In this document: positions 1 to 5,696 of the stretch, in pieces
Layout of the letters: the number at the start of each line of letters is the position of its first letter
Numbering within the stretch: position 1 is the first letter of the stretch
Assembly: GCA_021769025.1 (NCBI GenBank)
Contig: JAETTS010000130.1
Coordinates: 1 to 6,992 of the forward strand
Direction of reading: 5' to 3'
Length of the DNA: 6,992 nucleotides
From: Enterocloster bolteae
GTDB taxonomy: Bacteria; Bacillota_A; Clostridia; Lachnospirales; Lachnospiraceae
Position numbers and translations under genes: made by a program
Notes under the pieces: generated by a model
What the model saw: the letters and a program-made list of their open reading frames with translations, nothing else
Database searches by the model: none
What the model was told of the DNA's origin: nothing

Positions 1-231
1 TTGGCAGCGGGCTTAATACCAGGGAGAAGAGAAGGAATCGCATGAATCAATGGATAGTGGGAAAATCTGCCAACCGCGTGGAACTCAAATTTTATGCGGC
101 TGGCAATTTCTTTCCATACGGAATTGGTTGATTAAGAGCTGGGGTTCATTGGGCTTTTGCTTATACCAGCCTACATGGCCGTCAGTGTCATATGTAGTTA
201 AGTTATAATGGCCAAAATATCGGTATGAATA
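1..231 (-). pseudogene. Possible decayed coding remnant at left edge
   Basis: Two adjoining minus-strand frames read like ordinary protein but have no start and are out of register. The first is open from 231 down to a TGA at 85-87 and includes the peptide HYNLTTYDTDGHVGWYK. The second is open from 131 through the left edge and includes FEFHAVGRFSHYPLIHA. The first overlaps the end of the transporter gene in another frame and is preceded by a TGA at 232-234, so it cannot be an intact gene. I do not recognise the family. A degraded or frameshifted gene continuing to the left is one reading; chance open frames of about 45 codons each are an equally real possibility. A plus-strand frame open from the left edge to 128 looks less protein-like. 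Confidence 0.22.
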
Positions 232-1483
232 TCATGGATACAACAGTGATTAACACCGTCATACCAAGTCCTGGTTTGAAAAAGTCCATGAATCCCAGGT
301 TGCCGGGGCGGACTACAAGGGTGTTGGTACCTGAGCCAACCGGTGTCAGGAAAGGACAGGAAGCAGCCACGCAGATGGCCACTGCGATGGATGCAGGATT
401 GATATCCAGGGCAAAGGCTATGGGGATAAAGAGCGGGGTTACCAGCAGGGCGGTTGACGTGTTCATCATGATATTGGTAAGCAGGCAGGTCAGGATAAAG
501 ATGACAAAAAGTACGGCGGTCTTGCTGGGGTGTTCCCCTAAGAGCCGGATGGCTCCGTTGCTGATCATTAATCCCGCCCCGCTTACGTCCATTGCCTTTG
601 ATACCGCACTCATGCCCCCGACAATGAAAATGGTGGACCAGTCAATGGCCTTATAGGCTTCATGTTCTTTTATGCATCCGGTTAATATCATGATTAAGGC
701 GCCTGCGGTTGCAACAAGGTGCATGGGGAAGGAACTGCTGTTAACAGACATTGCAATCAGAACAACCGCAAGTATGACCAGACAGAGAGAGGCTTTTAAT
801 CGGCTGAATCCATGGGAATCGGATTCGCTGGACTTACCGGTAAATTCCATAAGATAATCCTTATCGGACTTATCTCCCTGGGTAAGGAATTTCTTGCCAA
901 TGGTGAGAAAGTATAATATGCCGAAGATGCATATGGGGAGGCCGACCTTACCCAGTTCCAAAAAGGTTAAAGGGGCAGCGCCAAGAGATTCCAGCTGTCC
1001 ATTGACAACCACGTTGCTGGCAGCTCCCACCAGGGTCAGGTTACAGCCAAAGCTGGCTGCAAAAGCCAGTGGGATCATCTGGCGGGATACGGATACGCCG
1101 GCTTTCATACTGATACCGATTACGATTGGCAGGAGCATGGCCACAACGGCAACCCCGCTGCAGATGGAAGACAGGATGGTTGCTACCAGAACCGTGGCTA
1201 CCAGGATTCCATTTTCGGATGTGCCGGTTACTTTAACGATTATGTTGCTCATTTTTTCAGCAATACCTGTATGGAACAGCGCGGAGCCAATTACCATCAT
1301 TGCGGCCAGCAGTACAATGGTGCTTCCTGAAAAGGCGCTGAACAGGTTTTCTTTTGGAAGTACTCCTGCTAATACCAGAGCCACGGCTCCCAACATGGAA
1401 GTTAGGGCCAATGGAAGTTTATCTGTTACAAAGAAAAATGCCATGATTGTAAGTACGATGAGTGAAATAATTGCTGGTGCCAT
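203..1483 (-). CDS. SLC13/DASS-family (ion transporter superfamily) anion permease
   Basis: Integral membrane carrier of 426 residues, very hydrophobic, with roughly 11-12 membrane segments. It shows the internal duplication typical of the DASS/CitT/ArsB-like superfamily. The first repeat (about residues 104-162) has SGVAVVAMLLPI followed by a small-residue helix ending GAASNVVVNG. The second (about 335-391) has NTSTALLVTP followed by CPFLTPVGSGTNTLV. In characterised members these paired Ser-Asn/Thr-rich hairpins bind the carboxylate substrate and usually Na+, so sodium- or proton-coupled uptake of a di- or hydroxycarboxylate is the natural inference. A hydrophilic loop at about 200-229 links the halves. 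The start is supported by an AG-rich ribosome binding site 6 bases upstream. The gene is last in the operon, 22 bases after the RraA-like gene, which points to import of that pathway's substrate. Substrate unknown; SLC13 versus another ion-transporter subfamily is uncertain. Confidence 0.82.
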   Translation of the reverse strand: MAPAIISLIVLTIMAFFFVTDKLPLALTSMLGAVALVLAGVLPKENLFSAFSGSTIVLLAAMMVIGSALFHTGIAEKMSNIIVKVTGTSENGILVATVLVATILSSICSGVAVVAMLLPIVIGISMKAGVSVSRQMIPLAFAASFGCNLTLVGAASNVVVNGQLESLGAAPLTFLELGKVGLPICIFGILYFLTIGKKFLTQGDKSDKDYLMEFTGKSSESDSHGFSRLKASLCLVILAVVLIAMSVNSSSFPMHLVATAGALIMILTGCIKEHEAYKAIDWSTIFIVGGMSAVSKAMDVSGAGLMISNGAIRLLGEHPSKTAVLFVIFILTCLLTNIMMNTSTALLVTPLFIPIAFALDINPASIAVAICVAASCPFLTPVGSGTNTLVVRPGNLGFMDFFKPGLGMTVLITVVSMIFIPIFWPL

Positions 1484-1505
1484 ATGCTACCCCCTTCTCC
1501 CTTGA

Positions 1506-2192
1506 CTAGTATGTTATGTATTCGCAGCCTAATTCCTGAAGCTTTTCATCTACCCATGGACGGCAGTAGGATCCGTCCTTATCCATGGTTTCCATAATCC
1601 CATTTTCCTTAATTAATACCGCGTCTGCCTTGTCTGCCAGTTCTTCTGCCTCATCCGGACGGATTATGATAATGCCGTCTGCATCGCCGACTATGATATC
1701 ACCAGGATGTACAATCTGCCCCCCAAAGGAGATTGTGGTACCTATTTCGCCGGGACCATTCTTGTAAGGGCCATTGGGATTGATACCGCGGGCATAGACC
1801 GGAAAATCCATCTGGGAGAGTGTATCAAAATCCCGGATCGTACCGTCAACGATGACGCCTGCAAGTCCCCGGAGTTTACAGTAATTAATCATCAACTCCC
1901 CGAAAATGGCGCGATTGTCCATACCTCCTGCGTCAATTACAATGACTTCCCCGGGCATGGCCAGATCCATTGCCTTATGGAACATCAGGTTATCACCCTG
2001 GGGAACCTTTACGGTAAATGCAGTGCCCAGAAGTTTTGCTTTATTCATAGGGCGGATATCCTGGTGTACTGCTGCCAGGCGGTTCATGCAGTCATCAATA
2101 TTTGCCACCGGCAGATTCTCAAAGCGTTTTACTAAAGCCGCAGACGGGCGCTTATATCCGGTTACAATCCGGCATCCGATATTTTTACTCAT
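1506..2192 (-). CDS. RraA family protein (4-hydroxy-4-methyl-2-oxoglutarate aldolase-like / oxaloacetate decarboxylase-like)
   Basis: Cytoplasmic protein of 228 residues, close to the usual length of RraA-like aldolases. Family signatures are visible: VIVIDAGGMDNRAIFGEL (about residues 83-100), the metal- and pyruvate-site motif VDGTIRDFD (115-123, with D116, R120 and D121), and GDIIVGDADGIIII (about 164-177). Characterised relatives are divalent-metal aldolases that split 4-hydroxy-4-methyl-2-oxoglutarate or 4-carboxy-4-hydroxy-2-oxoadipate to pyruvate plus a 2-oxo acid, often with oxaloacetate decarboxylase activity. The RNase E inhibitor RraA is a divergent branch. A metabolic role is inferred here because the gene sits between a 2-hydroxyacid dehydrogenase and an anion transporter. 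A strong AGGAGG (2203-2208) 10 bases before the ATG fixes the start. The exact substrate cannot be assigned. Confidence 0.85.
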   Translation of the reverse strand: MSKNIGCRIVTGYKRPSAALVKRFENLPVANIDDCMNRLAAVHQDIRPMNKAKLLGTAFTVKVPQGDNLMFHKAMDLAMPGEVIVIDAGGMDNRAIFGELMINYCKLRGLAGVIVDGTIRDFDTLSQMDFPVYARGINPNGPYKNGPGEIGTTISFGGQIVHPGDIIVGDADGIIIIRPDEAEELADKADAVLIKENGIMETMDKDGSYCRPWVDEKLQELGCEYITY

Positions 2193-2241
2193 AATTATAA
2201 TTCCTCCTGTATCCGATTATTTTTTATGATTAGAAGCTGGT

Positions 2242-3261
2242 TTAATTAACCGTATGGAATCCGTCAATTTTGCTCTTGACGCCCTTGTTTGCTATGTACA
2301 CCGATTGGATGCTTTTTTTATTTAACACGGAATCCACAAGGTCAATGGAGAGCTGAATCTGGTTCTTCTGTGCGTGGTCCCCATAAAACGCGCTGTGGCA
2401 GGTAAGGACGGCCTGCTCATTTCTGATTAAGGGATCATTTGCCGGTAACGGCTCCGTTTCAAACACATCTAAACCGGCAAAGCGTATTTCCCCATGGTCC
2501 AATGCCCAGTTAAGGTCATCCTGGTCAATGAGCCCGCCCCGTGCGATATTCACAATCATGGAATCTTTTTTCATCTTCGCATATGCCTCACGGTTAAAGA
2601 TATGATGGGTTTCAGCGGTCAGCGGGGCATGGATGGATATAATATCCGACTGCCCTAACAGTTCATCAAAGGAAACGATTTCCACATCATAATTTTCCCT
2701 GATATCTTTGTTTATGTAAGGATCGCAGGTAATGACTTTTGTGCCGAACCCATGATGGAAAATATCATACAGAGGTTTGGCGGAGCCACCGAAGCCATAA
2801 AGCCCTAATACCAGGTCTTTTGGGTTGCGGGGAACAGGACCTCCTGCTTTGGGCCATTGACCTGTGCGTATCCTGCGGTCGTAGAAGCTTACATTACGCA
2901 GAAGATCCAGTATCAGCGCCGATGCGTGAATGGCAAGCTCCTGTACGCAGAATCCGGGCATATAAAGAATCAGCGTCCCGGCCTTTGTGGCAGCTTCAAG
3001 ATCCACTGAGTTGACGCCAATGCCGAATCGCTGTACGGCCTTCAGCTTAGGTAATCCCTCCAATACCTCCTTTGTGATAGGCGGATTGCCTGTTCCCAGT
3101 ATGACATCCGCATCTTTACAGTTTGCGATGATTTCATCCGGCGTGGTGTAATGGGCCAATCGCAGGGATATTCCGTTTTTTGCATACTCTTCTTTGATAT
3201 ACTTCTGGTTTTCCAGACTGACGCTGCCGTAGTCACGGTCAACGATTACTGCGTTCCACAT
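2242..3261 (-). CDS. D-2-hydroxyacid dehydrogenase, C-terminal-binding-protein (CtBP)-like
   Basis: NAD-dependent oxidoreductase of 339 residues, interconverting a D-2-hydroxy acid and a 2-oxo acid in the cytoplasm. An N-terminal and extreme C-terminal catalytic domain (about 1-100 and 290-339) flank a Rossmann domain. The nucleotide loop is LGLYGFGGSA (G156, G158, with A161 replacing the last Gly), and D180 at the end of the next strand favours NAD+ over NADP+. The catalytic triad is complete: R241 in NIARGGLID, E270 in FETEP and H289 in LTCHSAFYG. The HSAFYGDHA stretch resembles CtBP (HTAWYSEQA) more than PGDH/GyaR, whose usual sequence is PHxAG. The reading frame extends upstream to an ATG at 3333, but the 3261 start is preferred because it has a GGAGG at 6 bases and typical N-terminal length. 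First gene of the operon. Substrate not determinable. Confidence 0.88.
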   Translation of the reverse strand: MWNAVIVDRDYGSVSLENQKYIKEEYAKNGISLRLAHYTTPDEIIANCKDADVILGTGNPPITKEVLEGLPKLKAVQRFGIGVNSVDLEAATKAGTLILYMPGFCVQELAIHASALILDLLRNVSFYDRRIRTGQWPKAGGPVPRNPKDLVLGLYGFGGSAKPLYDIFHHGFGTKVITCDPYINKDIRENYDVEIVSFDELLGQSDIISIHAPLTAETHHIFNREAYAKMKKDSMIVNIARGGLIDQDDLNWALDHGEIRFAGLDVFETEPLPANDPLIRNEQAVLTCHSAFYGDHAQKNQIQLSIDLVDSVLNKKSIQSVYIANKGVKSKIDGFHTVN

Positions 3262-3267
3262 AGTTTG

Positions 3268-3272
3268 CCTCC
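3268..3272 (-). promoter_or_regulatory. Ribosome binding site deciding the dehydrogenase start
   Basis: GGAGG on the minus strand, 6 bases before the ATG ending at 3261. The in-frame alternative ATG at 3333 lies close to the predicted transcription start (about 3349) and would add 24 residues (beginning MDDGRHRNV) with no counterpart in the family. The shorter form is therefore favoured. Confidence 0.8.
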
Positions 3273-3316
3273 GATTTTTAAAGTATGGAATCGTTTCAAT
3301 AAAGCATACATTTCTG

Positions 3317-3328
3317 TGACGGCCGTCA
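3317..3328. promoter_or_regulatory. 12-bp perfect palindrome in the operon leader
   Basis: TGACGGCCGTCA is a perfect palindrome. It lies about 20-30 bases downstream of the predicted transcription start of the dehydrogenase operon and about 56 bases before the start codon. It is GC-rich in an otherwise AT-rich leader. Its position suits a repressor operator or a roadblock. With no loop it would make a poor RNA hairpin. The binding protein is unknown. Confidence 0.35.
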
Positions 3329-3355
3329 TCCATGTTTTATATGAAATCTAGTTTT

Positions 3356-3385
3356 ATTATAATGGGACCTATACATTTTGTCCAA
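3356..3385 (-). promoter_or_regulatory. Predicted sigma-A promoter of the dehydrogenase-rraA-transporter operon
   Basis: On the minus strand, TTGGAC (3385-3380), an 18-base spacer and a consensus TATAAT (3361-3356). This places the transcription start near 3349 and gives a leader of about 88 bases. The -35 box overlaps that of the divergent regulator promoter, an arrangement common for LysR-type regulators that control a neighbouring operon. Confidence 0.65.
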
Positions 3386-3405
3386 GATACGTTATTCTAT
3401 ATACT
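3378..3405 (+). promoter_or_regulatory. Predicted promoter of the LysR-type regulator gene
   Basis: TTGTCC (3378-3383), a 16-base spacer and TATACT (3400-3405), followed by a leader of about 30 bases. The -35 box is weak and the surrounding AT-rich DNA offers other possible -10 boxes, such as the TATA-like bases at 3406-3411. The -35 shares bases 3380-3383 with the divergent operon promoter, so occupancy of one should affect the other. Confidence 0.45.
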
Positions 3406-3413
3406 ATATAACC
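3390..3413. promoter_or_regulatory. Dyad operator candidate (CGTTAT-N12-ATAACC) over the lysR -10 region
   Basis: Imperfect 24-bp dyad with half-sites CGTTAT (3390-3395) and ATAACC (3408-3413). The right side reads TATATAACC, close to the ModE half-site TATATAACG. It covers the predicted -10 of the regulator gene, so a bound protein should repress it. It could instead be the autoregulatory site of the LysR protein. The same framework recurs upstream of the moeA-like gene at 5655-5678. Low-complexity AT sequence makes chance a concern. Confidence 0.35.
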
Positions 3414-3440
3414 TTTTTGGAATAAAGTCTGGAGGGTGGG

Positions 3441-4358
3441 ATGGTATTTAAAAATTTTGAATATTTTATAGCGATAGCAGAGGAAGGTAGTATATCTAAG
3501 GCAGCGGAACGTCTGTATATTTCCCAGCCATCCCTGAGCAAATATTTAAAGCGCCTGGAGGAAAACTTTGGAGAGGAACTGTTCTGCAGGGAGTCCTATC
3601 CTTTAAAACTGACAAAAGCAGGAGAATTATATTTATCTTATGTGAAAGAACTGACAAAAAAGGAGACGCGGCTTCTGGAGGAACTCTCATATTTAAGGAA
3701 CAGCGAGGCGGGGGATGTCTGCGTAGGCGTGACCGTGTGGAGGTCATCCATACTTATGCCGGTTCTGCTTCCTGTGTTTAAGTCCCGGTATCCATATATT
3801 CATGTCAGTATTGAGGAGGGGTCACATCAGCATATGGCAACCATGCTGGAATTAGGAAAAGTGGATTTTTCTATTTTCCATCTTCCGAACAGCTATCATA
3901 ATTTTACGTTTGAGCATCTAATGTTTGAAAAAATATTATTCTGTGTGAACAGGGACAACCCGCGGCTGTCCGATATGGAAATCTGTGAACAGGGCGGTGT
4001 GAACCGGATGGCCCATGAAGAATTTGGCAGGTTTGCTGAGGAAGGCTTTATATTACTGAAGCAAGGTCAGAACATAAGGGATATTTCGCAGAATTATCTG
4101 AACAAACTGGGATTGCGGCCCAATATCATATTGGAGACTTCCAACATCATGACGGCAATGAATATGGTGAAAGCGGGGATGGGGGTTACCTTTGTTCCGG
4201 AAGCAGTCCTTTCCATACATGGTCAGAATGAAGGACTCTGCTTTTTTGAACTTGATGAACCGCCGCTCCAATGGGAAGTCGGCATTGCCTACAAAAATGG
4301 TCTGCCATTGAAGAGACAGGCCAGACTGTTGGTGGAATGCATGAAGGAGTTATTATAA
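3441..4358 (+). CDS. LysR-type transcriptional regulator
   Basis: DNA-binding regulator of 305 residues, the standard length. The N-terminal winged helix-turn-helix spans about residues 3-62, with the recognition region EEGSISKAAERLYISQPSLS (residues 14-33) and wing EELFCRESYPLKLTKAG. A linker helix follows (about 63-90). The periplasmic-binding-protein-like effector domain (about 91-300) includes DFSIFHLP and the late MVKAGMGVTFVPE segment typical of the family. GGAGG (3431-3435) lies 5 bases before the ATG. It is divergent from the dehydrogenase-RraA-transporter operon with overlapping promoters. Family precedent therefore suggests that it controls that operon in response to a pathway metabolite, probably an organic acid, and autoregulates. 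Effector unknown. The open frame is intact. Confidence 0.92.
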   Translation: MVFKNFEYFIAIAEEGSISKAAERLYISQPSLSKYLKRLEENFGEELFCRESYPLKLTKAGELYLSYVKELTKKETRLLEELSYLRNSEAGDVCVGVTVWRSSILMPVLLPVFKSRYPYIHVSIEEGSHQHMATMLELGKVDFSIFHLPNSYHNFTFEHLMFEKILFCVNRDNPRLSDMEICEQGGVNRMAHEEFGRFAEEGFILLKQGQNIRDISQNYLNKLGLRPNIILETSNIMTAMNMVKAGMGVTFVPEAVLSIHGQNEGLCFFELDEPPLQWEVGIAYKNGLPLKRQARLLVECMKELL

Positions 4359-4383
4359 CAGGTATATCAGCTTCCCTGCCATT

Positions 4384-4452
4384 GTCTGGCGGAACAAAAC
4401 TGAAAGACAGGACTGGGCAGGCAATCTGCCGGGCGGCATCGGACCGCCAGAC
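4384..4452. repeat. 9-bp inverted repeat with nested hairpin downstream of lysR
   Basis: GTCTGGCGG (4384-4392) and CCGCCAGAC (4444-4452) are perfect complements separated by 51 bases. Inside lies a second small hairpin, GGCAG-GCAAT-CTGCC (4416-4430). It starts 26 bases after the lysR stop. There is no T-tract, so it is not a standard intrinsic terminator. It may be a structured 3' region or part of the degraded DNA that follows. No known riboswitch or RNA class was recognised. Confidence 0.35.
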
Positions 4453-4722
4453 ACCCTATCGAATACCATACCTATCCGAAGTTCACATTCAAGGGGGAAT
4501 CAGTGATTGCCGCCATCAGCAACAATTTAATAATAGGGAGGGCTCGCAACAACGTTGGAAATCCCTTATTCCGAAATCAATTCAGTCCAATTGTGCAACA
4601 TAGGCGGTTTTGTCCAGCTGATTCCCACTGGTATTAAGGTAACGCTTAAGGATGGAAAGACCCATAAACTATCAGTTACAAAACGTAAGGATATACTTGC
4701 ATTCCTTCAGTCAAAATTATAA
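4404..4722 (+). pseudogene. Frameshifted remnant of a small PH/GRAM-like domain protein
   Basis: No intact gene, but two plus-strand frames join into one plausible domain. The upstream frame, open from 4404, reads EYHTYPKFTFKGESVIAAIS (4461-4520) and then NNLIIGRA. Its partner frame, open from 4537 after a TAG at 4534-4536, reads LEIPYSEINSV, then a glycine-containing turn, PTGIKVTLKDGKTHKL and KRKDILAFLQSKL, ending TAA at 4720-4722. The order of beta-rich strand, ISNNLIIG, IPYSEI, PTGIKVTLKDGK and a final helix matches bacterial PH/GRAM-like domains of about 90-110 residues. Returning to one frame needs a net change of one base near 4537-4554. No ATG or ribosome binding site fits the upstream part; TTG at 4555 after a GGAGGG could only start a half-domain. 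Probably non-functional; a role was not inferred. Confidence 0.5.
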
Positions 4723-4950
4723 AGAGAGAACCATTGACAGCATGTTGCATACCTTATGGCATGGATAGGATGGCATAATCGCTTTGTTATGTATTCTATT
4801 CAAAAGAGATGCGATCCTTCCAAATATAAGCGAATAAGGACGGTCAGTATGATTAGGACAGTTAGGGCGTTCGGGCAGAACGCCCTTTTTTTGATTCATG
4901 ATGAGATAACCATGCTTTAATTCTGACTTTGCGGCCGGTTGGTCTTCCGG
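4723..4950. other. Intergenic DNA without a supported gene
   Basis: Between the PH/GRAM-like remnant and the GntR remnant I see no protein-like reading frame. A 54-codon plus-strand frame (4756-4920) and a 60-codon minus-strand frame (4717-4899) both run through the terminator hairpin and lack ribosome binding sites or family resemblance. A TTGACA at 4734-4739 has no good -10 at standard distance; TATGGC at 4755-4760 gives only a 15-base spacer. The one clear element is the terminator at 4864-4892. Confidence 0.5.
4864..4892 (+). terminator. Strong rho-independent terminator, plus strand
   Basis: Perfect 9-bp stem AGGGCGTTC / GAACGCCCT (4864-4872 and 4878-4886) with the 5-base loop GGGCA, followed by seven T residues (4886-4892). 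There is no A-run on the left side, so it works only for plus-strand transcripts. The nearest plus-strand reading is the PH/GRAM-like remnant ending at 4722, with lysR further upstream. It may be left from that decayed gene, end the lysR transcript, or end a small RNA. Confidence 0.85.
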
Positions 4951-5545
4951 TCATGATTGGGAAATCACAAGGCCGGATGCCTCTTTTATGCCCAGTTCCC
5001 CCAGCCTGGCAACTGCAAACCGGAGCTCATAAAACAGCAGGTCCTCCAGTTCTGCGGCCAAACCATCCCAATCACCGCGCTCCAGGCTTTCCGACAGGAG
5101 GTTGATGTGCGGGAGATAGAATGCGTTAATCTCCTCCCTGGAGCCATGCATGCTGCGCAGAGGATATCCCCAAAGCAGAAGTGAGGGCAGTTGATTATAG
5201 ATTTCCTGTATGACCTGGTTCGGAGAGCATAACGGGGATGATTTCAAGGGAGGCAAATACCACTGACTCATACCGGAAGTTTTCCCTGATGTACGCCAGA
5301 CGGTCTTTCCATAGGCCGATGGCCTGGGCCTTGATGCTTTTAACACAGGCCCTGCATGTCATGGCAAAGATCTGAAGGCTTTGCACGAAGTCCAGCAGCC
5401 GTTTTCTTATCATGGGCCGGGTCATGTCGTAGTTTTTTAGACTGTCCTCCGTGCTTAAAATCTTGCTGCCAACCCCGTTTATGGATTGAACGGCGCCTAG
5501 CTGGTTCAGCAGCGTCAGGGTCCGGCGGACCGTGATGGATAGCAT
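4951..5545 (-). pseudogene. GntR-family transcriptional regulator, N-terminally truncated and frameshifted
   Basis: The first part (5545-5195) begins inside a winged helix-turn-helix. MLSITVRRTLTLLNQLGAV followed by NGVGSKIL is the recognition helix and wing of GntR proteins, but the first two helices that should precede it are absent. The frame is open only back to a TAA at 5600-5602, beyond which the DNA is AT-rich promoter sequence. The frame ends early after EIIPVMLSEPG. The correct continuation is in another frame, SPNQVIQEIYNQL through the end at 4951, so a net one-base shift lies near 5220-5240. The all-helical C-terminal part, including NLLSESLERGDWDGLAAELE, resembles an FCD-like effector domain, though this subfamily call is weak. 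Neither frame can make a complete regulator. It is divergent from the moeA-like gene and may once have regulated a neighbour. Confidence 0.72.
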
Positions 5546-5617
5546 GTATGGCCAGGCTTTTCTACCAGTTATTGAATCCCAAAATTTAAATTCATGGGAT
5601 TATTGTCCGCAAAAGTG

Positions 5618-5646
5618 TTTACAAAAATGTTGAAAAGTGATATCCT
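5618..5646 (+). promoter_or_regulatory. Predicted sigma-A promoter of the moeA-like/moaC operon
   Basis: TTTACA (5618-5623), an ideal 17-base spacer and TATCCT (5641-5646) predict transcription starting near 5653. The leader to the ATG at 5697 is about 44 bases and too short for a Moco riboswitch, none of which was seen. Confidence 0.6.
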
Positions 5647-5654
5647 GTTAACAG

Positions 5655-5678
5655 CGTTATTTTTGTAAATAAATAACG
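5655..5678. promoter_or_regulatory. Dyad operator candidate (CGTTAT-N12-ATAACG), ModE-like
   Basis: Perfect 8-bp inverted repeat CGTTATTT / AAATAACG (5655-5662 and 5671-5678) around an 8-base centre. It begins 2-3 bases after the predicted transcription start, a classic repressor position. The layout of 9-base half-sites around a 6-base centre and the outer CGTTA/TAACG bases match the general form of ModE molybdate-responsive operators, although the inner bases differ from the TATATA core. The transcript could also fold into a weak AT-rich hairpin just before the ribosome binding site. No modE gene is in the window. Confidence 0.5.
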
Positions 5679-5696
5679 GGTGGAGGTTAAGGAAAA

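Noticed and set aside
225..1505. Plus-strand open frames of 143 and 203 codons opposite the transporter
   Set aside because: Antisense to a well-formed membrane protein gene; translations are rich in Arg, Thr, Met and Pro with no domain and no ribosome binding site.
1707..2229. Plus-strand open frames opposite the RraA-like gene
   Set aside because: They overlap the RraA-like coding sequence in antisense, and their translations have no recognisable motif.
3262..3333. Upstream start for the dehydrogenase adding 24 residues
   Set aside because: The added residues are not dehydrogenase-like, no ribosome binding site precedes them, and the 3261 start has GGAGG at 6 bases.
4384..4452. Terminal inverted repeats of an insertion sequence
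   Set aside because: Only 51 bases lie between the repeats, with no transposase and no flanking target duplication seen.
4271..4603. 110-codon plus-strand frame overlapping the end of lysR
   Set aside because: It begins inside lysR in another frame and its composition is not protein-like; the conserved reading in this stretch is the PH/GRAM-like remnant in the two other frames.
4756..4920. 54-codon plus-strand ORF across the terminator
   Set aside because: It runs through the terminator stem and T-tract and has no ribosome binding site or recognisable domain.
5547..5696. Molybdenum-cofactor (Moco) riboswitch upstream of the moeA-like gene
   Set aside because: The predicted leader is only about 44 bases and shows just the AT-rich dyad; none of the multi-helix Moco aptamer could be found.
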